64,000 bases of DNA, from the NCBI RefSeq assembly GCF_031326345.1, contig NZ_CP133671.1, forward strand, positions 124,001-188,000. Direction: 5' to 3'. Below the pieces are notes generated by a model. That model was not told where the DNA came from, did no database searches, and saw only the letters and a list, made by a program, of their open reading frames with translations. Shown here piece after piece: positions 47,539-58,900 of this stretch. The position numbers were made by a program, and so were the translations under genes. The DNA comes from Aureispira sp. CCB-E. Lineage in GTDB: Bacteria; Bacteroidota; Bacteroidia; Chitinophagales; Saprospiraceae. Within the stretch, counting starts at the first letter, position 1. Each line of letters begins with the position of its first letter.

Positions 47539-47946
47539 AATTTGGTTTTGGTGGTTGATTTTTCGAATAAAGACATAGCTTGTCTGGGGTAAGTCTAGAA
47601 AAACAAAACGTCATTTAAAAAACGCCTTAGGTTTTAGTTAACTAAAAAAACAAAATAATAGTTTCACTTCAATACAAAAAAGTATTACGATCTTCTTATT
47701 AATCTATTTTGTACAACTCTCAAAGCACTTTTTTCATAATTTTCGTTAATGCTTATCACATAATAAATCTTCTGACAGCTTTTCGTTCTATTTTTAGACA
47801 ACAGGCTACTTTATACAATTACAGATTACGCAAAAAAGACAGGCTTAATTTTTTCAAAAAAAAAGCCTACAGTAAATGAATACCATAGGCTTTGCAATAA
47901 ATTGCTATCTGTCTTACTTCAAACAAGAAGTAGAATCTACATATTT
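47539..47946 (-). other. Intergenic region downstream of the acyl-CoA dehydrogenase
   Basis: A 408-bp spacer between two minus-strand genes. It holds the dehydrogenase terminator (47862-47893). The other ~320 bp are AT-rich; I see no promoter motif or ORF. Confidence 0.55.
47862..47893 (-). terminator. Terminator of the acyl-CoA dehydrogenase gene
   Basis: On the minus strand AAAGCCTA (47886-47893) pairs with TAGGCTTT (47862-47869) and is followed by a T-run. Confidence 0.75.
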
Positions 47947-49752
47947 TTAGTAACAATATTCGTTAGACTCAATAATTGGTTTAGCGATTGCTCTACGAGC
48001 ATCTCTAACGTTTACTGTTTTGTATTTTGCATAACGCTTGATTCCCATCAACATCATACGCAATGGTTCGCCTTCTGCAAATGAGCAGAGAGCGTCTTTT
48101 GCATTTTTAGCAATTCGATCAATTGCATCAAACAAGAACACCTCTAAGATATGTGTTGGATTGGTCACATCGCCCCCTTTCATAGCTAATTTTTGAACTC
48201 TCAACAACAAAGATTCTGCTGTAAAGACATCCATCATTACATCAGCAATATTCATCGTAATTTGTTGTTCCATTTTCAAATCCAAATTACCATCCATTTG
48301 AGCTTTGGCAGCACCACCAGCCACAATCAATAGAATTTTTTTCATATTCTTGACCGTGTCAATTTCCACTCCAAATGCACCTTCTGTTTTAGAAGCACTA
48401 GGCATAGATGTCAATTCTTTTTGTACCGCCCATGCTGGACCAACCAAGTCGATGTGTCCTTTCATCGCACGCTTTAAGGTCATTGCCAAAGTCAATAAGC
48501 GGTTGATTTCGTTGGTACCTTCAAAGATACGATTGATACGAGCATCGCGATAATGACGTGCTGCTTCATACTCTTCAGAGAAACCATATCCTCCATGGAT
48601 TTGAACCGTTTCATCGACAACATAGTCCAACATTTCTGATCCCAATACTTTTAACATAGCGCACTCTACAGCATATTCTTCAGCTGCTTGCAACTTCGCT
48701 TCTGCATAAGACATTCCTTTGCCATTATCATACAATGCTTCTGCTTTTTGTTGCAACAACATTGACGTACGATACAAAGCCGATTCTACAGCATAAATTT
48801 GAACTGCTTGCTCTGCCAGTTTATATTGAATAGCACCAAAACTAGAAATAGGTTGTTTGAATTGGTGACGCTCATTAGAATAAGCAATACCAGCGCGTAC
48901 ATTGCGTTTAGCAGCTCCCAAAGCCATTACACCTAACTTAAAGCGACCAATGTTCAATACATTAAATGCAATTAAGTGCCCTTTTCCGATTTCGCCTAAA
49001 ACTGCTGATTTGTGTACTTTTACATTTTCAAAAAATACTTGACGAGTTGAAGATCCTTTGATACCCAATTTGTCCTCTTCTGCACCAAGGCTTACTCCTT
49101 CTACACCTGCTTCTACTAAGAAACCTGTAAATTTATCTCCGTCTACTTGAGCAAAAACGATAAAGACATCTGCAAATCCTGAATTCGTGATCCACATTTT
49201 TTGACCAGAAATAAGGTAGTGTTCCCCGTCTTCTGTTGGCATTGCCTTTGTTTTTGCTGCCAAAGCATCTGATCCTGAGCCTGGTTCAGTTAAACAGTAA
49301 GAAGCAACCAATTCTCCGGAACACAATCCTGGCAAATATTTTTTCTTTTGTTCTTCCGATCCATAATAAAAGATAGGAAGCATTCCAATACCAGTATGAG
49401 CAGAAACAGCAACAGAGAAACATCCTGCATAGCCAATCTCTTCTGCTATAATGGTGTTGGTATTGGTATCCATAGGCATTCCACCGTATTCTTCTGGGAT
49501 ATGAGGTCCCAACAATCCTAGTTCTCCAGCAACAGCTAACTTCGCTTTTGCTAGACCTTCTTCTTGCTTTTCTAGTGCTTGGTAATTGGGTTCGATCTCT
49601 GTATTAACAAAGTCCTTTACCATTGCACGAATCATATCCTGTTCTTCATTCGTATCTTCGGGGGTAAAAGTATCTTGAGGTAAAGAGTCTTTGATAATAA
49701 ACTCACTTCCTTTTAAGACTTCTGTGGTCTTATTTTCTACTACATCTGCCAT
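47947..49752 (-). CDS. Acyl-CoA dehydrogenase (large, two-domain form)
   Basis: A 601-residue flavoprotein that should introduce the trans-2 double bond in acyl-CoA (fatty-acid beta-oxidation). The ACAD core is clear: CLTEPGSGSDALAAKTKA, KMWITNSGFADVFIVFAQ, LGIKGSSTRQVFFENVKVH, and VQIHGGYGFSEEYEAARHYRDARINRIFEGTNEINR (two halves of one C-terminal motif). The extra ~170-residue C-terminal helical domain is the type seen in VLCAD/ACAD9-like and many Bacteroidota enzymes. I start it at ATG 49752 (MADVVENKTT) and not at the in-frame codon 49854, because the latter region looks like leader. No beta-oxidation partners are adjacent. Confidence 0.92.
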   Translation of the reverse strand: MADVVENKTTEVLKGSEFIIKDSLPQDTFTPEDTNEEQDMIRAMVKDFVNTEIEPNYQALEKQEEGLAKAKLAVAGELGLLGPHIPEEYGGMPMDTNTNTIIAEEIGYAGCFSVAVSAHTGIGMLPIFYYGSEEQKKKYLPGLCSGELVASYCLTEPGSGSDALAAKTKAMPTEDGEHYLISGQKMWITNSGFADVFIVFAQVDGDKFTGFLVEAGVEGVSLGAEEDKLGIKGSSTRQVFFENVKVHKSAVLGEIGKGHLIAFNVLNIGRFKLGVMALGAAKRNVRAGIAYSNERHQFKQPISSFGAIQYKLAEQAVQIYAVESALYRTSMLLQQKAEALYDNGKGMSYAEAKLQAAEEYAVECAMLKVLGSEMLDYVVDETVQIHGGYGFSEEYEAARHYRDARINRIFEGTNEINRLLTLAMTLKRAMKGHIDLVGPAWAVQKELTSMPSASKTEGAFGVEIDTVKNMKKILLIVAGGAAKAQMDGNLDLKMEQQITMNIADVMMDVFTAESLLLRVQKLAMKGGDVTNPTHILEVFLFDAIDRIAKNAKDALCSFAEGEPLRMMLMGIKRYAKYKTVNVRDARRAIAKPIIESNEYCY

Positions 49753-50387
49753 AATTATATTATTTAATGATTTTCTTGCTTGATTCAATACAGTACCTAT
49801 ACCATATTGTTTCTGCATTATTTTGTTAGTTGATTTTTGGTAATATTGGTCCATTGGTCAAGAGATTTTCACCATCAAGACTAAACTATAAACCCAATAT
49901 TAGTTTAATAGTTTATCCTAAACGCAAAGAAAGAGGCAACGCTAGTGACGCGAAACCTCTCTCTTTCTCCAAAAAGGACAAAATATTCTTCGATTTATTT
50001 ATACGAAGATAAGAAAAAAAATTAAAATTTACAATTCCTATAAACAAAAGAAGGATGTTTGGTTTTCTCTCTTATTTAGATCATAACTCACGTTGACTTT
50101 ACAGTTTAAGTCTCTTCATTACAATAGAGTAAGTCTCACCTATCAAAACCTCCAATTGATGGTTTAAAACCTTTGGTTGTTACAACTAAAAGATAAACAC
50201 TTTTGTACTCAAAAAGTTTTCGCCATCAATATCCCACAAACACATTTTATATATCTTATATCTACATAGCTAAAAAATAATTATAGCTCTCATACATTAA
50301 TATTGCTTCTTAAGTTCGTTTATAATAAGGTTTCGTTTGTGCGACCAAATATCTTTAACAAAATATTTTAACTATCTTCTATATAAT
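49753..50387. other. Divergent intergenic region with hairpins
   Basis: A 635-bp region between the divergent acyl-CoA dehydrogenase and AraC-type genes. It holds two inverted repeats in the likely dehydrogenase leader (about 49882-49914 and 49929-49967). A 60-codon plus-strand frame at 49830-50012 crosses both and is not convincing. The rest is AT-rich. Confidence 0.5.
49929..49967 (-). promoter_or_regulatory. Structured leader element upstream of the acyl-CoA dehydrogenase
   Basis: GAAAGAGG (49929-49936) pairs with CCTCT and CTTTC (49956-49967, 2-nt bulge). Inside, CGC/GCG (49940-49942 with 49950-49952) closes a 7-nt loop, with A-rich internal loops between. There is no T-run, so it is not a plain terminator. 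It lies ~180 nt before the start codon. Role unknown. Confidence 0.35.
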
Positions 50388-51419
50388 ATGAATACATCTT
50401 TAAACAATCAGGTTACTTTTTCAACTTTTGAAAAAGCTATCAAAAATGCCCTTCCTCTGACTCAACAGGAAAAATTTTCTTCCTTTTTCACTTCTGTTTA
50501 CAAAGTTGACTTTGACTTGCCTCAACTTGGGCATATCAAAATTGAGACTAAAAAAATTAGCGATAGGTTTACCTTTCAAGTACTTGAAGTTTATCCTACT
50601 CAAGACGCTATACTTGATGTTACGGCAAAAAAGGCAACGGTAGGATTTAGTTTTTATGTTTCAGGAAAAGCAAATGGTTATTTAGTTGATAAAAAAATGA
50701 CACTTCCCATGGTAGCTGATACAGGAATTATTTGTGTCAGTAATTATGGACGCTCGCAAATCCATTTTACCAAAAATCAGCCTTTTGTAAATATTAATCT
50801 GTTTATCCTTAGCAAGCATTTTATTGATTTTATGGGTAAATCATTCTCTTTTCTACCTAATGAATTTCAAATGGCTCTACAAGATGATAGCATTTACTAC
50901 GGGATAGGAGGAGCTACAAAAGCTGAAATTAGCCAGCATCTTTGGGATTTGCGCAACGATAATTTCACCAACCATAACGCTGCTTTTTTGAGAGAAAGTA
51001 CTGCTCTAAAAATCATGGGCATCCAATTGTCGGAACTAGTCTATGACAAAAAAAAGGAAAAGGCAGAAGATATAAGAAAAATCCAATTGGCGCACGATAT
51101 TATCAAAAACTCTTTAATGAATCCTCCCAAAGTAAAAGCACTTGCTCAACAAGTTGGTTTAAGTGAATTCAAATTAAAAAATGGATTTAAGAATGCATTT
51201 AAAATGCCAATTTATACTTTCCTAATCGATTGCCGTATGAAAAAAGCTGTCGAATTATTGACTAAAAAAGGCTATAGCGTCAAAGAAACAGCTTATGATA
51301 TCGGTTATTCCAACCCCAATGCTTTTTCTAATGCATTTCTAAAAAAGTACGGCGTATATCCAACCGAATTTGTAAAAAATCAAACCGTTTATAAAGATAA
51401 TCCATCTACGCAACCATAA
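50388..51419 (+). CDS. AraC-family transcriptional regulator
   Basis: A 343-residue regulator. The N-terminal ~230 residues are an uncharacterised sensing domain. The C-terminal ~100 residues are the AraC double helix-turn-helix: KVKALAQQVGLSEFKLKNGFKNAF, MKKAVELLTKKGYSVKETAYDIGYSNPNAFSNAFLKKYGVYPTEF (two recognition helices, split here by position). I chose ATG 50388 over the in-frame TTG at 50337. The next gene on the same strand, 195 bp on, encodes a giant T9SS protein and is a possible target. Confidence 0.9.
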   Translation: MNTSLNNQVTFSTFEKAIKNALPLTQQEKFSSFFTSVYKVDFDLPQLGHIKIETKKISDRFTFQVLEVYPTQDAILDVTAKKATVGFSFYVSGKANGYLVDKKMTLPMVADTGIICVSNYGRSQIHFTKNQPFVNINLFILSKHFIDFMGKSFSFLPNEFQMALQDDSIYYGIGGATKAEISQHLWDLRNDNFTNHNAAFLRESTALKIMGIQLSELVYDKKKEKAEDIRKIQLAHDIIKNSLMNPPKVKALAQQVGLSEFKLKNGFKNAFKMPIYTFLIDCRMKKAVELLTKKGYSVKETAYDIGYSNPNAFSNAFLKKYGVYPTEFVKNQTVYKDNPSTQP

Positions 51420-51595
51420 AGCTAGTAAAGGTGTTACTCCGTTTTGAGTAGATTTTTCTGTAAAAATAGTAGATACTTATGCTCTAAATAGACGTAATTT
51501 GCCTTATTAACTTTCCCTTTCTCAATCATTCCCTTTTTCATTACAACTACTTAATAAATAAGCAGTTGAGGCACTTTATTGTTTTTATTTAACCC

Positions 51596-51613
51596 ATTAT
51601 TATTATTATTATT
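51596..51613 (+). repeat. (ATT)6 microsatellite touching the start codon
   Basis: Six perfect ATT units run directly into the ATG of the 1325-residue T9SS protein. Changes in unit number would alter spacing upstream of the start without shifting the frame. Confidence 0.85.
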
Positions 51614-54600
51614 ATGAAAAAACATTTTTGGATTATTTTATTCTTATTTGGTTGTCAATTATCCATCGCCCAAATAAAACTAGAGTGGGATACTCATCCA
51701 TCAACTACCACACAACTTAACGAAACCCTTTGTGACCCTCAAGTCTATATTTTATATTTTGAATGGGACTCTGGAAGTGATGTACTAAAAGCAGATACAA
51801 GTGCTAATTCTGATGACTATGATGAAGTGACCCTGAGCCTAAAAGAAGAAATATCTGGGCAATGGACCACATTACAAAATGTAGGAGGTACAGGGGTTGT
51901 ATTAAATACCAAACAGGTCAACTCTGGTAGCCCCTATGGTGGAATCTATGGCGTTTTTAGTGGCACTTCTTCTGGTACTAGAAAGTTCAAACTATTTGTC
52001 ACTAAAAAGAACTTTGTTCCTGTTAAGGGAGGCGGATACACTAGCACTATTTACAGCCAAACAGAATCAGCCCCTTATATCCTTAAGGTTACTATGAAAC
52101 CACTACAAGTTTCTTGTAAATTAAAAGCAGGAACACAGCTATTGAATAGCAATGCATCTTTCTCTGCAACTAATGTTGTTTGTGACCATGATTTAATTCT
52201 CACCAATATTACATCCTCTTGTGCAAAAGAATTTAGGATTAATATAGAGGAATATAATTCTAATGGTCAATCGTTAGGAGTAATACACACATCAGGGATT
52301 CTGTCTAGTTCTATTTTATCTCCTAGTATAAACCTTAATACCTTTTTCAATGGATTAATCCAAAAAGACAAATTATATAGAATTAATTTAAGAGTAAAAA
52401 AGGGGAATAATTGGACAAGTGTTAATAGTAACGTATTCTTCATCAATTACCACCAATCCAAAAACCCTACAATTTCTATCAATACCCCAAAAGATATTTG
52501 TATTGGAACTCCTGTTACGATTACCTTATCTGATCCACCCAACAACTTTCAATGGACATCAACAAGTGGGACATTACCAACAGGCATTAGCAGCACCATT
52601 ACTCCCACTCAATCGGGCTTATACAATATAACATCTAGTGACTATTGTGTCAATTTACCATATGATTTGGAACTGAATGTCAACCCTCTTCCCACTATTG
52701 ATCTTAGCCAGAATCCAGCCGTACACTGTGCCAATGTTCACAACTTAGTGCATTTCTCTGCCATCACAAATCCAACAGGAGGCACAGGAAATTGGTCGAT
52801 CAACACAGGATCTATTTCTAGTACGGGGGTATTCAATCCAACTCTAAATTTTATTCCCGCTAATTTTGTAGCCACTTATACTTATACCGACCCCAATGGC
52901 TGTACTGATAGCGAAGATTTTTCCTTTACGTATTATAATCCATCTACATTTACAACAAATGTCAACCATCTAAGTTGTTATGGTGCTAACGATGGGGAAA
53001 TCTTCCCCGTAGCAACAGGCTATCCTCCTTACAATTATACCCTTAATGGTAATTCACTTCCGCCAGGCTTTTCAGGACTAGCTGCAGGAACCCATCAAGT
53101 AGCATTAACGGACGGACACAATTGTGTTTCAACAAAAAGTATTGTCATTACTCAACCTCAAGCACTAACAGCCTCACTAAGTCTGCCTTCTCCTCAAAAC
53201 CTTTCTTGTTATGGCACAGGCGTTTACGTACAAGTCAACAACGTGCAAGGAGGAACAGGAACCTACTCCTATGATTTTGGAAATGGTTTTTCATCTAATT
53301 ATGGTCAACTTCTTTACCCCAAAGCAAGCCCTTATCAAATTCGAGTCAAAGACCAAAATGGTTGTATCAAAACCTTTTCTTTTCAGGTTAATGGTCCTTC
53401 TGCTCCGATTAGTGTTACTCCATCGTCTACAGATCCTTATTGCAATGGACAATCGAATGGAACCATTTCTTTGTCTGTTAGCAATGCCGTTGCTCCATTA
53501 AGTATTACTTGGAATAATGGAATGTCAGGTGCTAACCTTTCAAATTTATCGGCAGGTACCTATGCTTATACTATTGTCGATGCCAATGGCTGCCATAAAA
53601 CAGGTACGGTTACCTTAAACTATCAAAATCCTACTGGAGATATTTCCGTTAATCCTTCAATAACACACAGTGCTTGCTTAGGTACTAACGGAGGTTCAAT
53701 ACACCTATCGGCTCCTACTAATGCTAACTATAGTTATGCTTGGAGTACAGGAAGTAATAACAATAATATTGTTAATCTAGTTAGTGGTAATTATAATGTT
53801 ACCATTACAAACAATACAGCTCCCTTTAGCGGTTGTAAGGTGGTCAAACATTATGGTATCAACGATAACAATACTTCTAATTGGCACAAGAACACCCAAA
53901 ATACAGTAAGTCAAGAAGACAAGATTATCAAAGTTATTACAGATGCACAAAATAATGTTTATGCTCTAGGAGAGTTTATTGGTAGTTCTCAAATAGATGG
54001 TCAGTCTTTTCAAGCGAATAACAACAACAGCAATCAAAAAGGAATCTTTGTTAGCAAACACGATGCTTGCGGGCAACTAAGATGGGTAGATTATACCAAC
54101 AGTACTAGTACAATTGATATCAAAGGATTGGAAATTGAGTTTGATGGAACAGAGCATTTAAGAGTTTTCGGACAACTAGAAAATCAAGGAACAGCAAATT
54201 TTGATGTCCAATCATCCAATGGCTCTAACATAACGCTTGCACCAACTGGCAATAACGATGTATTTAGTGTCCGCATCCGAAAAGGAACAGGTGCTCTATC
54301 TGCTCCTATAACATACGCAATCCCTTACACAGATAAAGTAAATGCCGTAGACATTGATAACAACACGCATTACTTTGCTGGTAATTTTGGTGGGTTTGCT
54401 CAAGTTAAAAAACAAATTAATAATAACCTTACTGTTGTTTTTGGAGAAACGAACGCAAGTGGTAATAATGAAATGAGTAGCATTGCTGTTGATGGTGCGG
54501 ATATTTATGCTACTGCTAATTTGAATACTAGTACCAATTTTAATGGCACTACCATTATTAGTAATGGAAAAGAAGGCGTTTTATTCCATTATAACAATGG

Positions 54601-55591
54601 TGCTCTATCGTGGAACAATGCTAACGCTGAACAGATAACATTAAATGACATCTTGATTGCAAGTAACAATACAATATGGGTAGCAGGTTCTTTGGCTGGT
54701 CCTATGAATTGGGGCAATAACTTAGTTGCCAAATATCAAACAGCTATTGTATGCGAATTTAATAGTAGTTTGACGAATAACAATGTTTTTTATATTGATG
54801 ACAAAAACTCTGTCTTTTCTACAGCAGCAGCGATTGCTTTATCTGAACGAAATGGGCAATTATACGCAGCAGGTACGTATGTTGGTCAAACAATTGGTAT
54901 GAAACAAGTTTCGAATCCTAATAATTTAGTCCAAGTATCGGGTGGTCTTAACAATCATGCTGCCATGTGGTTAGCCTCTTTGAATTTAACCTCAACGGCA
55001 TCAATTAACTGGATCAATAATTCATATAGCAATCAACCCATTCAAGTATACGATGTCGCAACTGATGGCTTTAATAGTTATGTCGTTGGAAACTATAAAG
55101 ACAACATTCAACTCCCTCCTTCTTCTAATCTAAGCAATCCAACCAATGGTTCGTTAAATTTGGGGTATATCATTAGAGGAGGAGATGCCTATGGTCAACC
55201 TGTATTTTATAAACCAGCATCGAGTAATATTATAACGAACACACAAACTGCTTTGTCAGAACAAACGACCGTCAACAACCCGACCAATTCATCTATCTAC
55301 CAATCACTGCTTGAAGTAGACAAATTAAACGTTTCTACCTCCTCTTATTTAAAACTATTTCCTAATCCCAATAAAGGATATTTTACAGTACAAATAGAAG
55401 CGCCTGAAACGGGTAAGATACACTTAAGCATAACCGATGTGTCGGGCAAAATTATACATCAGCAGATAGCTACTAAAACAACTCCAATAACTACATTGGA
55501 CGTTCGCCCTATGCATTTACCTCAGGGTGCTTATATTTTACATATCACCCACAATGGTCATCAACAACATCAAAAATTCTTAGTTCAATAA
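51614..55591 (+). CDS. Giant T9SS-secreted protein with SprB-type repeats and beta-propeller-like section
   Basis: A 1325-residue protein. Signal peptide LFLFGCQLSIAQ; residues ~20-270 form an unrecognised beta-rich region; ~285-460 look Ig-like. From ~450 to 760 there are four SprB-type repeats with the pattern CxGxxxGxI, for example CYGANDGEIFPVATGYPPYNY and PYCNGQSNGTISLSV, each ending in a GTY/GTH-xxxxDxxGC motif. Residues ~780-1240 contain SBBP-like propeller segments (ITDAQNNVYALGEF, ATDGFNSYVVGNY). The C-terminus is a T9SS type A sorting domain (KLFPNPNKGYF ... GAYILHITHNG). SprB repeats occur in gliding adhesins, so a surface-adhesive role is plausible but not shown. Confidence 0.88.
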   Translation: MKKHFWIILFLFGCQLSIAQIKLEWDTHPSTTTQLNETLCDPQVYILYFEWDSGSDVLKADTSANSDDYDEVTLSLKEEISGQWTTLQNVGGTGVVLNTKQVNSGSPYGGIYGVFSGTSSGTRKFKLFVTKKNFVPVKGGGYTSTIYSQTESAPYILKVTMKPLQVSCKLKAGTQLLNSNASFSATNVVCDHDLILTNITSSCAKEFRINIEEYNSNGQSLGVIHTSGILSSSILSPSINLNTFFNGLIQKDKLYRINLRVKKGNNWTSVNSNVFFINYHQSKNPTISINTPKDICIGTPVTITLSDPPNNFQWTSTSGTLPTGISSTITPTQSGLYNITSSDYCVNLPYDLELNVNPLPTIDLSQNPAVHCANVHNLVHFSAITNPTGGTGNWSINTGSISSTGVFNPTLNFIPANFVATYTYTDPNGCTDSEDFSFTYYNPSTFTTNVNHLSCYGANDGEIFPVATGYPPYNYTLNGNSLPPGFSGLAAGTHQVALTDGHNCVSTKSIVITQPQALTASLSLPSPQNLSCYGTGVYVQVNNVQGGTGTYSYDFGNGFSSNYGQLLYPKASPYQIRVKDQNGCIKTFSFQVNGPSAPISVTPSSTDPYCNGQSNGTISLSVSNAVAPLSITWNNGMSGANLSNLSAGTYAYTIVDANGCHKTGTVTLNYQNPTGDISVNPSITHSACLGTNGGSIHLSAPTNANYSYAWSTGSNNNNIVNLVSGNYNVTITNNTAPFSGCKVVKHYGINDNNTSNWHKNTQNTVSQEDKIIKVITDAQNNVYALGEFIGSSQIDGQSFQANNNNSNQKGIFVSKHDACGQLRWVDYTNSTSTIDIKGLEIEFDGTEHLRVFGQLENQGTANFDVQSSNGSNITLAPTGNNDVFSVRIRKGTGALSAPITYAIPYTDKVNAVDIDNNTHYFAGNFGGFAQVKKQINNNLTVVFGETNASGNNEMSSIAVDGADIYATANLNTSTNFNGTTIISNGKEGVLFHYNNGALSWNNANAEQITLNDILIASNNTIWVAGSLAGPMNWGNNLVAKYQTAIVCEFNSSLTNNNVFYIDDKNSVFSTAAAIALSERNGQLYAAGTYVGQTIGMKQVSNPNNLVQVSGGLNNHAAMWLASLNLTSTASINWINNSYSNQPIQVYDVATDGFNSYVVGNYKDNIQLPPSSNLSNPTNGSLNLGYIIRGGDAYGQPVFYKPASSNIITNTQTALSEQTTVNNPTNSSIYQSLLEVDKLNVSTSSYLKLFPNPNKGYFTVQIEAPETGKIHLSITDVSGKIIHQQIATKTTPITTLDVRPMHLPQGAYILHITHNGHQQHQKFLVQ

Positions 55592-55913
55592 TATTTGATT
55601 GTTACAAAACGGTTCTCTTTTACAAGGCAAGTCTCTAAAACGGACTTGCCTTTTTTTGAATCAGAAATTCCATTTATAATACTTAACTACGCTGCTATAT
55701 CATACCATTTAACGAATAACGCCTTTGTACTCTTAGCACAAGCCCAATTGCCTTTACTTTATACATAATAATACTTAAAATAAATAAAACAATCATTTAT
55801 TTTTTTTACTAACTTTTATTTGTAGCTTAATGGTATTACAAATCAAATGACTATAATTTTTACAAAAAAATATAGTTAATTTTTCCAAACCGTTCTTTAA
55901 AAACATCCCTGTT
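55592..55913 (+). other. Intergenic region before the FAD fusion gene
   Basis: A 322-bp spacer with the terminator at 55624-55657 and a degenerate fragment resembling the dispersed repeat core (TTAACTACGCTGCTA at 55683-55697). No convincing promoter is seen. Confidence 0.5.
55624..55657 (+). terminator. Terminator after the giant T9SS gene
   Basis: A 10-bp stem (55624-55633 with 55643-55652), 9-nt loop, and a run of seven T. Confidence 0.88.
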
Positions 55914-58900
55914 ATGGCATCACCTTCTTTAAAAAAGTGGAGCACCGAATTCGCACGTCTATTAGAAAGTACATTTTCTGGCACAATTACTCCTCCTGAA
56001 ACTATTGCAATTATTGAGTCCTACCTTTTGGAAGATGGCACTACTCTTAGCCCTCACCTAAACAAACAAAACCCTGGTTCAAAAGTATTTAAAGGTATGC
56101 TGCAATCAATTCTAGAAGAAACTCATTCTTCCGATGAAAGTGTCAAGGACTATTTGGCCAATGTTATTCAAGCTTATTTAGAACATGATGAACAATCTTT
56201 AGATCGTTACATTAATGAATCTGGATCTGGCGCTTTATTATTCAAAGAAAAAGCAGAAATGGTAAAAGCCGATGGGACAATTGTGTTGGGTATTCCTGGC
56301 TCGGTAAAACATACTGCCATCAAAGAGAAAAGAGCCCAAGAACGGATGTCCTTGCCTGGCGACTGGTCTTTGTATACCTGCCAATCTATTCACAACAGAG
56401 ACACTCCTCAAAAAGAAAAACACGATGGTATTATTAACTGGGTTCGAGTAACGCTTCCTGAAAAAGATGCCCCTTTTTTGGAGCCACACAAAAACGACAT
56501 CAAAACACCAATTGGTTGGGTACGAGCTTGTGACCACTTGGCATTTTCCAATGAAGGACTCCGTCGATATGTGTTTAATGACAACTATCCTAATGGCATC
56601 GATCAACCTGGCGAGCACCAACAATTACCACCATTCAAACGAGTAGATTTAGTAACACCTGCACGTTATGACTTGGTAAGATTTGCCCCTTTAGCTATTT
56701 TTATTGGTTACGAAGAAGAAGATTCTACTACCCCCCTATTTTATATTTTAGAAGGGGGCAATGCTTTGGGGCAAGCCAAGGTAATGTATGCTTCTAGTAC
56801 CGATTTAAACAAGCCTATCTTAATGGAATCTGGCTATAAGCCAACTCCTTTTGCCAATCCCGAGAATTATTATTTATCTAAAGTATTGTTTCACGAAATG
56901 GATCCTATCCATGTTTCTATCAAAGTATTCACAGAGGATGAGATAGAGCAAGGAGAAGATAAATACCATTTTCACATTGACTTAACCCTAGAACGTACCT
57001 CCTTAGAACAAGTGGCTAGCGTTGACAACTTTATTCCGCCAGCCAAACAACTATTGGATGCGTTTTTAAGAATCGTAGAACTTGAATGCATGGGTGTTCC
57101 TGTCGTCAAAACAACACTTCTTGAAGATAGAATTATGTTGCTCAAGCAGAGGATTACCAAAGAAGAATCGGCAGGACATGATGTTAGGGTTAAAGCATTA
57201 GAACGCCGACTAATGCAATTAGAACAACAACTAAACCAAGCTCCTAGACAAGACATAAAAGGTTTGCTTCAAGATTTGAACCAACAAGGGTTAACGCCTA
57301 ATTTACTGGACAAATTAAAACATCATAGCACACACAATGAATCCATTTTAAAAGATGAACTAGGTAAACAAAAACATCCGTTCATCGATCCTGGTACACA
57401 CCAAAAATGGGAAAATCAATTGGCCAACCAAGTTGTTGAACCATTGCACTTGTTTAAACCTCAAACCTTAAATGGTGCTAGTGATCCCGATTCTGTCGTT
57501 TCCATCTTAAAACGTGCTGTAGCAACAGGAAATACCGTCAAAGCGGCAGGATCTGGGCACTCATACTCTGATGTTGCAACAACACCTGATTTTTTTGTCG
57601 ATACTCATGGACTTAATAGCATTTCTAGCATAGCCAAGCCCATTTCGGGGCAGTTATCAACAGATATGCTACGAAGCAACTTACCTTTAGCTGTTGACAA
57701 AGTAACATTCCCCGATAATAATCCAACCAACCCTAAAGACAGAGAAAAAAATCTAGCTTTATTTGAAACTGAAGCAGGAATTAGAATAAAAGATCTAAAC
57801 AACGCACTTGCAAAGAGAAATGTTGGTCTAAAAAATATGGGTGGTTATGATGGGCAAACCATTATGGGAGCTATTTCTACTTCTACGCATGGCTCTGGAA
57901 TTACGCTTCCTCCTTTTCCTGATATGTTGCGCTCTCTAGTTTTAGCCACAACAGGAAAATGGGATGGAAAAACCATTAGTGGCAACGATGGTGATGAGGG
58001 CGTTTATTTGTATCGAATAGAACCTAGTGATGGAATTACAGACCCTACTAAATACAATCATCCCGACATTCAACTCATACAAGACGATGATTGTTTCTAC
58101 AGTGTTATATGTAGTATGGGATGTATGGGGATTGTCTATTCTATTGTGTTAGAAGTCATGCAAATGTATTGGTTAGAGGAAACACGTGAAATTACGACAC
58201 TAGACAAAGTTTTTGAATTGCTACAATCGGAAGATGGCTCTATCCCTAATATTCTAAATGAATACCGCAACTTTGAGGTTTTAGTACATCCATACCCTAT
58301 GGATGCTAATTACAAAGTTATAGACATGGATCCAAGTCTCCCACCAGAACACTATTACCCCAACTTTAGATGTCTACTTACCAAACGAAATATTGCACAA
58401 GATCCAGGAGGATTAGATCATAGAAAAGGCCATCGTCAACCACTAACACAATTCATGAGTCATTTTGGTCTTTCATTTGAACTAACAGCAGCATTGATTA
58501 ACGCTATTCCTAAACTAACACCTGATATTATTGACTTAGCATTAAATGGATTAACAGACAGTGGCTACATCAACAAGTATTGGCATATTTATAATCTTGG
58601 ATTAAATGGAAATGCAGGATTTGCGACAGAAATTGGTTTTTCACTCGAAGATGATGAAGGCAAATATACCTCAGAGCATTTTAAAGCAGCAGTAGATAAA
58701 ATTCACTTAGTCGCTCAAAATGCTCGTATCAATGGAGAACAATATCAATCCTCTCCCTTTTCATTGCGTTTTGTCAAAGCATCCAATGCCCATCTTTCGA
58801 TGATGGAAGGTGTTAATACTTGTATGATTGAAATGGATATGGTGACGGGTACTTATGGTGGCATGGAAATTATGATGCGCTACCAAGATAGTATGTATAT

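Noticed and set aside
49753-49854. Upstream in-frame start for the acyl-CoA dehydrogenase.
   Set aside because: The extra 34 residues resemble no ACAD N-terminus, and ATG 49752 gives a standard start.
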